13,262 bases of DNA from Rickettsiales bacterium (GTDB lineage: Bacteria > Pseudomonadota > Alphaproteobacteria > Rickettsiales > UBA3002): assembly GCA_027489915.1 (NCBI GenBank), contig JAIXZB010000151.1:1-13262 (forward strand), given 5' to 3'. Of this stretch, positions 6,845-13,040 are shown piece by piece. How positions within the stretch are numbered: the stretch's first letter is position 1; each line of letters opens with the position of its first letter. The notes under the pieces were generated by a model, which saw only the letters and a list, made by a program, of their open reading frames with translations, was not told the DNA's origin and did not search any database. Both the position numbers and the translations under genes were made by a program.

Positions 6845-7381
6845 TTAAAAATGCCTGCCAGGCTGGGTGTTAGCAGGAACAGTCGCTGGCGTCTGTGTTA
6901 ATGGCACATCCGCTGCGGGCTGAACGGGCTGATAAGTAGATGCGCCTTGTGGAATGGGTTGCGAAGCGACTGGCGCTGCCGATGTTGCCGCAGGGGCTGG
7001 TTGCATATATCCGGGTTGCAACGGTGGCTGTTGCTGTTGCCGCGCGGCAGCCTGACGCTGCGCTTCCTGCTGTGCAGCCAACTGCTTTTTATGTTCCTCA
7101 TCGTGCGAAATCACGGGCGCGCGTTTTCCTGCTTCCAAAGGTGGATCTGTCACCACGGGTTTTCCTGTGGCCATTTTCCAGCCATCTTTGCGCATACATT
7201 TACTGAACGCATCTTTCAGCGCAGCAGAGCGCCCCGTCGTTACCTGCGACTGCGCAACCGCTGCTGCAGCACTGCCTTGGCACTCTTCTTTTTCCACATC
7301 ATATTCCCACTGCATCTGGCTTTGTGCCTTGCATGCACAGAGCAGTAAAATAGAAAGATATGCGAGTCTTCTAAACTTCAT
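6845..7381 (-). CDS. Predicted Pro/Gln-rich lipoprotein, third gene of the fliI-fliJ operon, function unknown
   Basis: A 178-residue protein I do not recognise. A short signal peptide (RRLAYLSILLLCAC) gives a likely lipidated C17. A small folded segment follows with two further cysteines, C34 (EEECQG) and C62 (FSKCMRKDGW), which could form a disulfide. The C-M-x-x-x-G-W pattern recurs in several small bacterial lipoproteins. From about residue 95 the chain is low complexity: a Gln/Ala stretch (QQEAQRQAAARQQQQ), then Pro/Ala/Gln-rich sequence to the end, suited to a flexible periplasmic tether. ATG 7379-7381 overlaps the end of fliJ by 11 bases, so translation is probably coupled; a GTG three bases upstream is possible. 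A flagellar or envelope-anchoring role is only suggested by position. It ends one base from pdxH, convergent. Confidence 0.7.
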   Translation of the reverse strand: MKFRRLAYLSILLLCACKAQSQMQWEYDVEKEECQGSAAAAVAQSQVTTGRSAALKDAFSKCMRKDGWKMATGKPVVTDPPLEAGKRAPVISHDEEHKKQLAAQQEAQRQAAARQQQQPPLQPGYMQPAPAATSAAPVASQPIPQGASTYQPVQPAADVPLTQTPATVPANTQPGRHF

Positions 7382-7790
7382 CACGCCTAATATAGTTACG
7401 GATTGCGATGTCGTCCATCATTTGCGTCTCGCGTTTCTTGATTTTTTCGGCTTCACGCTTTTTATAATTCTCAAGCGCCACTTCGTATTTCTTCATTTCA
7501 TTAAAATGGACACGGATTTTTTGCGTCAGTTCTTCAATTTCACGGTCGGTGCGCAGCAGCAGCCCATCAATCTGTGCTTGCTTCTTTTTATTTCCTGCGG
7601 CGAAGTCGCCAAAGAACTGTGCCATATCAGGCATAGTTTCTGCCGATTTCATCTCTGCACGCAGCTCATTGGCAAGGTGTGTGAGCGCTGTGACGCAATC
7701 TTCGCGCTTCTGCATCAGCACTGCCTGCTCACGCTTGAGCACATCAATTTCCCGCTTCTCCAAGCGAATGAGGGTGCTCAAGCTTTTCAT
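7371..7790 (-). CDS. fliJ: FliJ-like flagellar export chaperone/stalk protein
   Basis: A 139-residue, almost entirely helical, charged protein. Heptad-like Leu/Ile spacing runs through LSTLIRLEKREIDVLKREQ near the N-terminus and again through IDGLLLRTDREIEELTQKI and MKKYEVALENYKKREAEK, giving an antiparallel coiled coil. It ends in MMDDIAIRNYIRRDEV, like the D-x-x-A-x-R tail of FliJ proteins. FliJ is poorly conserved in sequence, so the call depends on size, coiled coil and its place directly after fliI (stop and start 3 bases apart). FliJ inserts into the FliI hexamer like a rotary stalk and links the ATPase to the FlhA export gate at the base of the flagellum. The gene overlaps the downstream lipoprotein gene by 11 bases. 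Confidence 0.8.
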   Translation of the reverse strand: MKSLSTLIRLEKREIDVLKREQAVLMQKREDCVTALTHLANELRAEMKSAETMPDMAQFFGDFAAGNKKKQAQIDGLLLRTDREIEELTQKIRVHFNEMKKYEVALENYKKREAEKIKKRETQMMDDIAIRNYIRRDEV

Positions 7791-7793
7791 GCC

Positions 7794-9149
7794 TTACGCT
7801 TTCGCTGGCTGTTTTACAGCCGCACCAAGCAATGCTGTAAGCTGCTGATACCCATCATTCAGTGTTGCAGCCTCATGCTCACGCTGGGTTAAAAACTGTT
7901 CGATTAACGGATAAAACTGTATCGCCCTATCCACCTCCCCGTCCGAACCACGGCGATAGGCACCTAAGCGAATCAGCTCGGCCATATTGTCATAGGTTGC
8001 AAGAAACTTACGCGCCGTCATAATAAGCGTATTTTCATCTTCATTATTACAATCAGGCAGCATCCGCGATACACTCTTGAGTATGTTAATCGCAGGGTAG
8101 CGGCCACGTTGCGCAATATCGCGGTCAAGCACGATATGCCCATCTAAAATCCCACGGACCGCATCAGCAATCGGCTCGTTGGTGTCATCGCCCTCCACCA
8201 GCACGGTGAATAATCCTGTGATGCTCCCTTGGTCTTTGGTGCCCGGCCCCGCGCGTTCCAGCAGTTGCGGCAATTCGGAAAACACGGTTGGGGTGTACCC
8301 CTTACTGGTGGGCGGCTCGCCTGCAGATAATCCAATTTCACGCTGCGCCATCGCAAACCGCGTGACCGAATCCATCAGGCACAGCACATTCATTTTCTGG
8401 TCACGGAAATATTCCGCTACCGCTAATGTGGTATAGGCCGCCTGCCTGCGCATCAATGCGGAATCCGATGAGGTCGCCACCACCAGTACCGAGCGTTTCA
8501 GTCCCTCTTCGCCCAAATCATCTTCAATAAATTCCTGCACTTCGCGGCCACGTTCCCCTATCAGGCCAATCACGTTAATATCGGCTTGGCTGTAGCGCGC
8601 CAGCATCGACATCAGGATTGATTTTCCCACGCCCGAGCCTGCAAAAATACCCATACGCTGCCCTGTGCAGCAGGTGAGAAACGTGTTGATGGCGCGCACA
8701 CCCAGATCCAGCTTGCCGCGTACCCGCTTGCGCTCGGCAGCAGGTGGTGGACTTGCACGCAGCCTATAAGGCAGGCCACCTTTCGCAAGAGGGCCCTTGC
8801 CATCCAGCGGGTTTCCCATCGGGTCTACAATGCGGCCAAGCCATGCATCACAGGGGCTTACAGCGGATTCTGCGGCAGCAAGCGTTACTTTAGCCCCCAG
8901 CCCAATCCCTTCCACCGAATGAAACGGCATAAGCAGCGCCACATCATCGCGGAAACCAACCACCTCGCATAAAATCTCATGTTCGGCACTGTGGGTGCCT
9001 TGCACCTTGCACCGTGCGCCCACCGACAATACTTGCTCGATGCCCGTACATTCCACCAGCAACCCTTTTACAGCGCGCACTTTGCCCACCAGTTGCGTGG
9101 TTGGCAGGCGTTCAATTTCTTTAAGCATGTGCGTGCGGATGGAGGACAT
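7794..9149 (-). CDS. fliI: Flagellum-specific type III export ATPase FliI
   Basis: A 451-residue ATPase of the F1-beta-like family that energises export of flagellar subunits at the cytoplasmic face of the basal body. Motifs: LGRIVDPMGNPLDG (104-117), Walker A GIFAGSGVGKS (167-177), catalytic Glu in LIGERGREVQEFI (E199), Walker B VLCLMDSVTRFA (D260), then PTSKGYTPTVFSELPQLLERAG, characteristic of FliI/type III ATPases rather than ATP synthase. The length is normal. I chose ATG 9149 over a TTG at 9173, since a good promoter runs through 9156-9184 and its start point would fall at about this ATG. There is no ribosome site in front, so translation may be leaderless. It leads an operon with fliJ and a lipoprotein gene and is divergent from ctrA. 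Confidence 0.95.
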   Translation of the reverse strand: MSSIRTHMLKEIERLPTTQLVGKVRAVKGLLVECTGIEQVLSVGARCKVQGTHSAEHEILCEVVGFRDDVALLMPFHSVEGIGLGAKVTLAAAESAVSPCDAWLGRIVDPMGNPLDGKGPLAKGGLPYRLRASPPPAAERKRVRGKLDLGVRAINTFLTCCTGQRMGIFAGSGVGKSILMSMLARYSQADINVIGLIGERGREVQEFIEDDLGEEGLKRSVLVVATSSDSALMRRQAAYTTLAVAEYFRDQKMNVLCLMDSVTRFAMAQREIGLSAGEPPTSKGYTPTVFSELPQLLERAGPGTKDQGSITGLFTVLVEGDDTNEPIADAVRGILDGHIVLDRDIAQRGRYPAINILKSVSRMLPDCNNEDENTLIMTARKFLATYDNMAELIRLGAYRRGSDGEVDRAIQFYPLIEQFLTQREHEAATLNDGYQQLTALLGAAVKQPAKA

Positions 9150-9155
9150 AAATGC

Positions 9156-9184
9156 AGCATAGCAAAATACCAACCGCTTGTCAT
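9156..9184 (-). promoter_or_regulatory. Sigma70-like promoter of fliI, probably leaderless
   Basis: On the - strand, ATGACA (9184-9179) is followed by a 17-base spacer and TATGCT (9161-9156), with an extended TGC just before the -10. The fliI ATG begins 6 bases after the -10, so transcription should start at or next to the A of the ATG. That fits the absence of a Shine-Dalgarno sequence. A GANTC site (9190-9194) lies a few bases upstream of the -35. This is inferred from pattern only. Confidence 0.5.
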
Positions 9185-9288
9185 GGCGAGACTCTGGGCA
9201 TCTTCGCTGCTTTGCAACAAGTGTAAAAATCCCACGCCATGGGGCAAATATACAAAAAGGTTAAAATTTGAGTTGAATGCAAAGGGTG

Positions 9289-9303
9289 TTAATAGTATAT
9301 TAA
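9289..9303. promoter_or_regulatory. CtrA box 1 (TTAA-N7-TTAA)
   Basis: TTAATAGTATATTAA is an exact match to the CtrA consensus TTAA-N7-TTAA. It is 11 bases upstream of box 2 and about 130 bases before the ctrA start, and about 140 bases before the fliI start on the other side. It could repress, or activate in either direction; sequence alone does not decide. Confidence 0.7.
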
Positions 9304-9314
9304 GACTTAAGACG

Positions 9315-9330
9315 TTAATTCTTTGTTAAC
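9315..9330 (+). promoter_or_regulatory. CtrA box 2 (TTAA-N7-TTAAC), likely overlapping a ctrA -35
   Basis: TTAATTCTTTGTTAAC exactly fits the full CtrA consensus including the final C. Its right half reads TTAACCAA, close to TTAACCAT found at the -35 of CtrA-activated promoters. TAGAGT (9349-9354) stands 17 bases after TTAACC (9326-9331) as a possible -10. This layout resembles the CtrA-activated P2 promoter of Caulobacter ctrA and suggests positive autoregulation. Confidence 0.72.
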
Positions 9331-9354
9331 CAAATCTGTTGGAAAACCTAGAGT
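9326..9354 (+). promoter_or_regulatory. Candidate CtrA-dependent ctrA promoter
   Basis: TTAACC (9326-9331), a 17-base spacer and TAGAGT (9349-9354). The -10 matches only 4 of 6 sigma70 positions, as expected for an activator-dependent promoter. The predicted start is near 9361, leaving a leader of about 70 bases. TTGGAA (9339-9344) with TATATT (9361-9366) at 16-base spacing is a second option. Confidence 0.4.
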
Positions 9355-9367
9355 TTATCTTATATTA

Positions 9368-9418
9368 ATACAATATATACACCCCTGTAGGTTGTATCTT
9401 ATAAACAACTATTAGTTG
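9368..9418 (+). promoter_or_regulatory. Competing hairpins in the probable ctrA leader
   Basis: Four segments pair in mutually exclusive ways. ATACAA (9368-9373) pairs with TTGTAT (9392-9397), enclosing TACA-CCCC-TGTA (9378-9389). GTTGT (9391-9395) pairs with ACAAC (9405-9409). CAACTA (9406-9411) pairs with TAGTTG (9413-9418), 3 bases before the ribosome site. The last is also a perfect 6-1-6 DNA dyad and could instead be an operator. The region is AT-rich, so chance pairing is possible. Confidence 0.3.
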
Positions 9419-9421
9419 CAT

Positions 9422-9429
9422 AAGGAGAG
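9422..9429 (+). promoter_or_regulatory. ctrA ribosome binding site, overlapped by a GANTC site
   Basis: AAGGAGAG, a strong Shine-Dalgarno sequence, stands 4 bases before ATG 9434 and fixes that start over a TTG at 9416. GAGTC (9427-9431), a CcrM methylation site of the GANTC class, overlaps its end. Confidence 0.75.
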
Positions 9430-9433
9430 TCAC

Positions 9434-10165
9434 ATGCGCGTTCTATTGGTTGAGGATGATCCATCCACCGCTAAAGCGATTGAACTGTCGCTGGCCTCTG
9501 AAGGCATTATTTGCGATACCACCGAGCTCGGCGAAGAAGGCCTGGAGATTGGTAAAATCTACGATTACGATATCATCATCCTCGATCTGATGTTGCCCGA
9601 TATCGACGGCTACGAAGTGCTACGCCGCTTCCGTGGAGCGAAAGTGACCACCCCTATTCTCATTCTCTCTGGCTTATCTGGCCCCGATCAGAAAATCAAA
9701 GGATTGGGTTACGGTGCCGATGATTACCTCACCAAGCCTTTCAACAAAGGCGAGCTGATTGCCCGTATTCAAGCCATCGTGCGCCGTTCCAAAGGCCACT
9801 CCGAATCGGTCATTCGCACTGGCAAGCTGATTGTAAACCTCGATACACGTTCAGTGGAAGTGGATAGCAAGGCATTGCATCTTACCAGCAAAGAATATGG
9901 TATTTTAGAACTTCTCTCTTTGCGTAAGGGCTCGACACTCACCAAAGAAATGTTCCTTAACCACCTGTATGGTGGGATTGATGAACCAGAACTCAAAATC
10001 ATTGACGTGTTCGTGTGCAAACTACGCAAGAAACTGCAGGATGCATCGGGTGGCGATAACTATATCGAAACCGTTTGGGGCCGTGGCTACGTATTGAAAG
10101 ATCCCGAGCCAGGGAGCGAAGCTTCCCCAAAGTCGGCGAAGAAGAAAGCAGTTGAAACTGCCTAG
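9434..10165 (+). CDS. ctrA: Cell-cycle response regulator CtrA
   Basis: A 243-residue OmpR-type regulator. The receiver domain (1-115) has the acidic pair D8/D9, the phospho-acceptor D51 in IIILDLMLPDIDGYEVL, and KPF at the conserved lysine. The C-terminal winged helix includes LLSLRKGSTLTKEMFLNHLY, DEPELKIIDVFVCKLRKKL and IETVWGRGYVLKDP, nearly identical to Caulobacter CtrA. CtrA binds TTAA-N7-TTAA and drives flagellar, chemotaxis and division genes in swarmer-type alphaproteobacteria; two such sites lie upstream, so autoregulation is likely. The tail after the DNA-binding domain (about 27 residues, PGSEASPKSAKKKAVETA at the end) is longer than in Caulobacter and ends in -TA rather than the -AA seen by ClpXP. 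It is divergent from fliI and followed by a terminator. Confidence 0.95.
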   Translation: MRVLLVEDDPSTAKAIELSLASEGIICDTTELGEEGLEIGKIYDYDIIILDLMLPDIDGYEVLRRFRGAKVTTPILILSGLSGPDQKIKGLGYGADDYLTKPFNKGELIARIQAIVRRSKGHSESVIRTGKLIVNLDTRSVEVDSKALHLTSKEYGILELLSLRKGSTLTKEMFLNHLYGGIDEPELKIIDVFVCKLRKKLQDASGGDNYIETVWGRGYVLKDPEPGSEASPKSAKKKAVETA

Positions 10166-10187
10166 TTTCGCTTTCTCGAACGATACG

Positions 10188-10217
10188 AAAAGCCCCGCAA
10201 TTTGCGGGGCTTTTTTT
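10188..10217. terminator. Bidirectional intrinsic terminator between ctrA and cheR
   Basis: GCCCCGCAA (10192-10200) and TTGCGGGGC (10202-10210) form a GC-rich stem with a tight loop. Seven T's (10211-10217) follow on the + strand and four A's (10188-10191) precede it, giving T's for - strand transcripts. It lies 27 bases past the ctrA stop and about 20 bases past the cheR stop, so it should end both convergent transcripts. Confidence 0.9.
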
Positions 10218-10236
10218 ATTCACTTACTATTGATTA

Positions 10237-11064
10237 CTAAATTTTTGTAAACGCCCCGTTCATGCCCTCGACAGGCTTAAACTTATCGCATAGTCCTAAT
10301 GTCGATTCAGCAGAGCCTAAAAACAAATAGCCACCGGGAACCAGAATATCTGCCATGCGGCTCATCACATCGGATTTGGTTTTATCATCAAAATAAATAA
10401 GTACATTACGGCAAAAAATTAGGTCAAACGGGCCCATCCCCACATAAGGAGTTAGCAGATTTGCACTTCTAAACGTCACCATCTTGCGGATGGATTCAGC
10501 CAGTTCCCAATTATTTTCAGGCATTTGCTTGAAGTATTTGAGCAAGTACTGAATCGGCAGTCCACGTTGTACTTCAAACTGGCTGTAATGGCCTTTTTGG
10601 GCGCGTTCCACTACTTTATCTGCAATGTCTGTTGCCAGAATTTCACATCTGAGTCCAGGAAGTTTCGCTTCTTCTTCTTTATACGCAATCGCGAGTGAAT
10701 ATGGCTCCTGCCCTGTCGAACAGGCAGCGCTCCAAATCCGCAGCGTATTCATCGCAGGGTTTTGCGCGCGCAGTGTAGGAATAATAGTTTTGATAAAATG
10801 CTCAAACGGCTTGGTATCGCGGAAGAAGCTCGATTCATTGGTAGTCATCGCTTCTGTTACTTCGGTTTGCACGCTTGTGCTTGCTACATTGGTGCGTATG
10901 CGCGTAATCAACTCACTTAAATCTTTGCAGCCCTGTGCGCGTGCTATTGGTTGCAAGCGCGATTCCACCAGATACATTTTATCTGGCGTTAAAGCCAAGC
11001 CTGAGCGCTGCTTCAAGAAGTTAGCGATAAATTCAAATTCATCATTGCGCAGTGTCGCATTCAT
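10237..11064 (-). CDS. cheR: Chemoreceptor glutamate methyltransferase CheR
   Basis: A 275-residue enzyme that transfers methyl groups from SAM to glutamates of chemoreceptors during adaptation. It has an all-helical N-domain (about 1-85) ending in the CheR hallmark MTTNESSFFRD (73-83). The SAM-binding domain follows with RIWSAACSTGQEPYSLA (109-125), EILATDIA (141-148) and FDLIFCRNVLIYFD (213-226), and a late-strand GGYLFLGSAES. The length is that of a standard stand-alone CheR with no TPR tail. ATG 11064 overlaps the cheB stop in ATGA, so translation is coupled. It is the last gene of the cheAWYBR operon and is followed by the bidirectional terminator. Confidence 0.95.
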   Translation of the reverse strand: MNATLRNDEFEFIANFLKQRSGLALTPDKMYLVESRLQPIARAQGCKDLSELITRIRTNVASTSVQTEVTEAMTTNESSFFRDTKPFEHFIKTIIPTLRAQNPAMNTLRIWSAACSTGQEPYSLAIAYKEEEAKLPGLRCEILATDIADKVVERAQKGHYSQFEVQRGLPIQYLLKYFKQMPENNWELAESIRKMVTFRSANLLTPYVGMGPFDLIFCRNVLIYFDDKTKSDVMSRMADILVPGGYLFLGSAESTLGLCDKFKPVEGMNGAFTKI

Positions 11065-12116
11065 CGGCGTGCTGCCTCCGCCAGATAATCAGCAATATCA
11101 TTTAGCGGCAAAGCGCGTGTAACAATCTGCGCTTCCGTCACCGCGCGAGGCATTCCCCAGACCACCGAACTCGCCTGATCCTGCGCTACCACTTCGGCAC
11201 CCGCTTTTACGGCATATTTAGCACCCTCCAGCCCATCCTTGCCCATGCCTGTGAGCACCACAACGAGAAGTTCTGACGTATATATACTTGATAAGCTCTT
11301 AATCATCGGATCGGCAGCAGGCCTACAGAAATTCTCGGGAGGATTCTGGTTTAAGCGTATAACAACCGAACTTGCTACGCGCTCGGCGAGCATATGAAAA
11401 TCACCTGGAGCTAGATAAATATTCCCCGCCTCAACTTGCTGGCCATCTTTTGCTTCATAGCAAGGTATGCCCGATACTTTTCCCAGTTGCGTAGCAAGAA
11501 GAGTAGTAAAAGTCGGCGGCATGTGTTGGGTAATAAAGACAGGCACGCGCCTCGCCCGATCTTTCAGCTGAGACAGTACTGTCTGTAGTGCTTGCGGCCC
11601 CCCCGTTGATGATGCAATCGCTATGGCAGAGACATGCCTAACAGGTCTGCATGTAGCAGAGATCTCTGGTAGTTGTTCCGTTTTCACTTCGGGCTTGTTG
11701 TGCGCAGGGGCTTCTCTTTTAGCCAGTGCAAGTGAGCGTATTTTTTCGATTAAGTCGCGAAAGAACTGCTCTGTAGCATCCGCCTCTTTTGCGCTTGGTT
11801 TAGTAAGGTAATCCGATGCACCAAGCGATAATGCATGCAGGCTAATTTCAGCATTACGCTCAGTCAGGGTTGAAGCCATGATCACATGTGCATTCGGGGC
11901 ACGCTTTAGCAGCTGTGGCAATGCGGCAATCCCGTCCATAACTGGCATCTCAATATCAAGCACAATCACATCGGGATTGTAGGATTCCACCAGTGCTATT
12001 GCCTGCTCACCATCGGTTGCAGTACCAACGATGGTAATGTCATCGGCCTCCTTTAGGGCGCGGCTCACAAGGCCACGTATAATGGCGGAATCATCCACCA
12101 GCATCACACGTATCAT
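11061..12116 (-). CDS. cheB: Chemotaxis response regulator/protein-glutamate methylesterase CheB
   Basis: A 351-residue enzyme that removes methyl groups from, and deamidates, chemoreceptors once phosphorylated by CheA. The receiver domain (1-120) has D8/D9, phospho-acceptor D54 in VIVLDIEMPVMDG and K106 in TKPS. After a linker (130-160) the methylesterase domain shows the triad S170 (IASSTGGP), H198 (TQHMPPTFT) and D294 (LTGMGKDG). All key residues are present. I chose ATG 12116, which gives the usual MIRVMLVDDSA start, although AAGG sits too close to it to be an ideal ribosome site; a GTG at 12131 in the same frame is possible. It overlaps cheR by 4 bases and lies about 35 bases after cheY. 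Confidence 0.95.
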   Translation of the reverse strand: MIRVMLVDDSAIIRGLVSRALKEADDITIVGTATDGEQAIALVESYNPDVIVLDIEMPVMDGIAALPQLLKRAPNAHVIMASTLTERNAEISLHALSLGASDYLTKPSAKEADATEQFFRDLIEKIRSLALAKREAPAHNKPEVKTEQLPEISATCRPVRHVSAIAIASSTGGPQALQTVLSQLKDRARRVPVFITQHMPPTFTTLLATQLGKVSGIPCYEAKDGQQVEAGNIYLAPGDFHMLAERVASSVVIRLNQNPPENFCRPAADPMIKSLSSIYTSELLVVVLTGMGKDGLEGAKYAVKAGAEVVAQDQASSVVWGMPRAVTEAQIVTRALPLNDIADYLAEAARR

Positions 12117-12151
12117 CCTTGCTTCGTTCACGGTATTACCACGTAGGTTGA

Positions 12152-12517
12152 TTAAATAAGTCCAAGCTGCTCGAATTTGCCACGAATGATGTTTTCATCA
12201 TACGGCTTCATAACATATTCATTAGCGCCAGATTGCATTGCTTCGATGATTTTCGTCATCTCATTTTCTGTGGTACAGAAGATTACTTGCGGCTGCTCTA
12301 TTCCCTCAGCAGCGCGCAATTTAAGCAGGAACTCCATGCCATTCATCACTGGCATATTCCAATCCAGCATCACCACCTGTATTGGTGTTACCAGCGCGAT
12401 ATCGAGCGCTTCCTGTCCATTTTCTGCTTCGAAAATAGCATATCCCATAGGTTCAATAATGGCACGGCTTACCTTGCGTACAATTTTTGAATCATCCACT
12501 ATCAGGCAATTCTTCAT
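12152..12517 (-). CDS. cheY: Chemotaxis response regulator CheY
   Basis: A 121-residue single receiver domain, the diffusible signal from CheA to the flagellar motor switch. Key residues are all present: D8/D9, D52 in VVMLDWNMPVMNG, T82 in FCTTENE, Y101 and K104 in YVMKPYDE. D-W-N-M-P-x-M-N-G and the C-T-T-E-x-E segment match alphaproteobacterial CheY of che operons rather than cell-cycle regulators such as DivK. The position between cheW and cheB supports a motor-control role. AAGGAA lies 12 bases before the ATG, further than usual. Confidence 0.92.
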   Translation of the reverse strand: MKNCLIVDDSKIVRKVSRAIIEPMGYAIFEAENGQEALDIALVTPIQVVMLDWNMPVMNGMEFLLKLRAAEGIEQPQVIFCTTENEMTKIIEAMQSGANEYVMKPYDENIIRGKFEQLGLI

Positions 12518-12560
12518 AGCTTAGTTCGCATTCCTTTTTGCGTTTACACGCCGATTATCT

Positions 12561-13040
12561 CTACTGTTCCACCACATGCGCGATATCCAGAATGATAAGC
12601 AGTTCCTTATCAAGCTTGTGAACACCGGCGGCAAGCTGTTTCCATGTTTCATTCAAATTGGCGGGCACTTTCTCAATCGAGCTAAGCGAAAGCGTCTGTA
12701 CATCGCCCACCGAATCTACAATGAGTGCATAAAGTTCGTGCTGATATTCCACCACAATCTTCATGATTTTATCAGGCTCTGGGTAATCTTCCAACCCAAG
12801 GCGCGTACGCACATTAATAGCTGTCACAATGCGTCCACGTAAATTCAGTGCGCCCGCAACAATTGCAGGGGCATGGGGAATGGGTGTAATGCGCTGCTTG
12901 CGAATGACATCCTGCACCGCCATCACCGAAACACCAAATAATTGCCCCGCAATACGCATGGTTACAAACTGTTTCATTTGTGCCGTGGGGCGAGCCATTG
13001 CATTCTTATCGCTCATTATGGTAAGTGCATTTGCGTTCAT
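12561..13040 (-). CDS. cheW: Chemotaxis coupling protein CheW
   Basis: A 159-residue SH3-like adaptor linking chemoreceptors to CheA in the polar signalling array. A variable N-terminus of about 22 residues precedes QFVTMRIAGQLFGVSVMAVQ. Then come ITPIPHAPAIVAGALNLRGR (51-70; the N-L-R-G-x-I/V core of CheW), INVRTRLGL, and VDSVGDVQTLSLSSIEKVP in the C-terminal half, ending ILDIAHVVE. ATG 13038-13040 overlaps the cheA stop by one base (TAATG), and GAAGGAAG precedes it at normal spacing, so the first Met is kept despite later Met codons. Confidence 0.93.
   Translation of the reverse strand: MNANALTIMSDKNAMARPTAQMKQFVTMRIAGQLFGVSVMAVQDVIRKQRITPIPHAPAIVAGALNLRGRIVTAINVRTRLGLEDYPEPDKIMKIVVEYQHELYALIVDSVGDVQTLSLSSIEKVPANLNETWKQLAAGVHKLDKELLIILDIAHVVEQ

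Noticed and set aside
7167..7892. A long + strand open frame (about 240 codons) across the lipoprotein start, fliJ and the end of fliI.
   Set aside because: It is antisense to three well-supported coupled genes, has Cys/His/Phe-rich composition typical of a shadow frame, and shows no domain or ribosome site.
9416..9433. TTG start for ctrA giving six extra residues.
   Set aside because: The strong AAGGAGAG site lies inside that extension and points to ATG 9434, which also gives the conserved MRVLLVEDD start.
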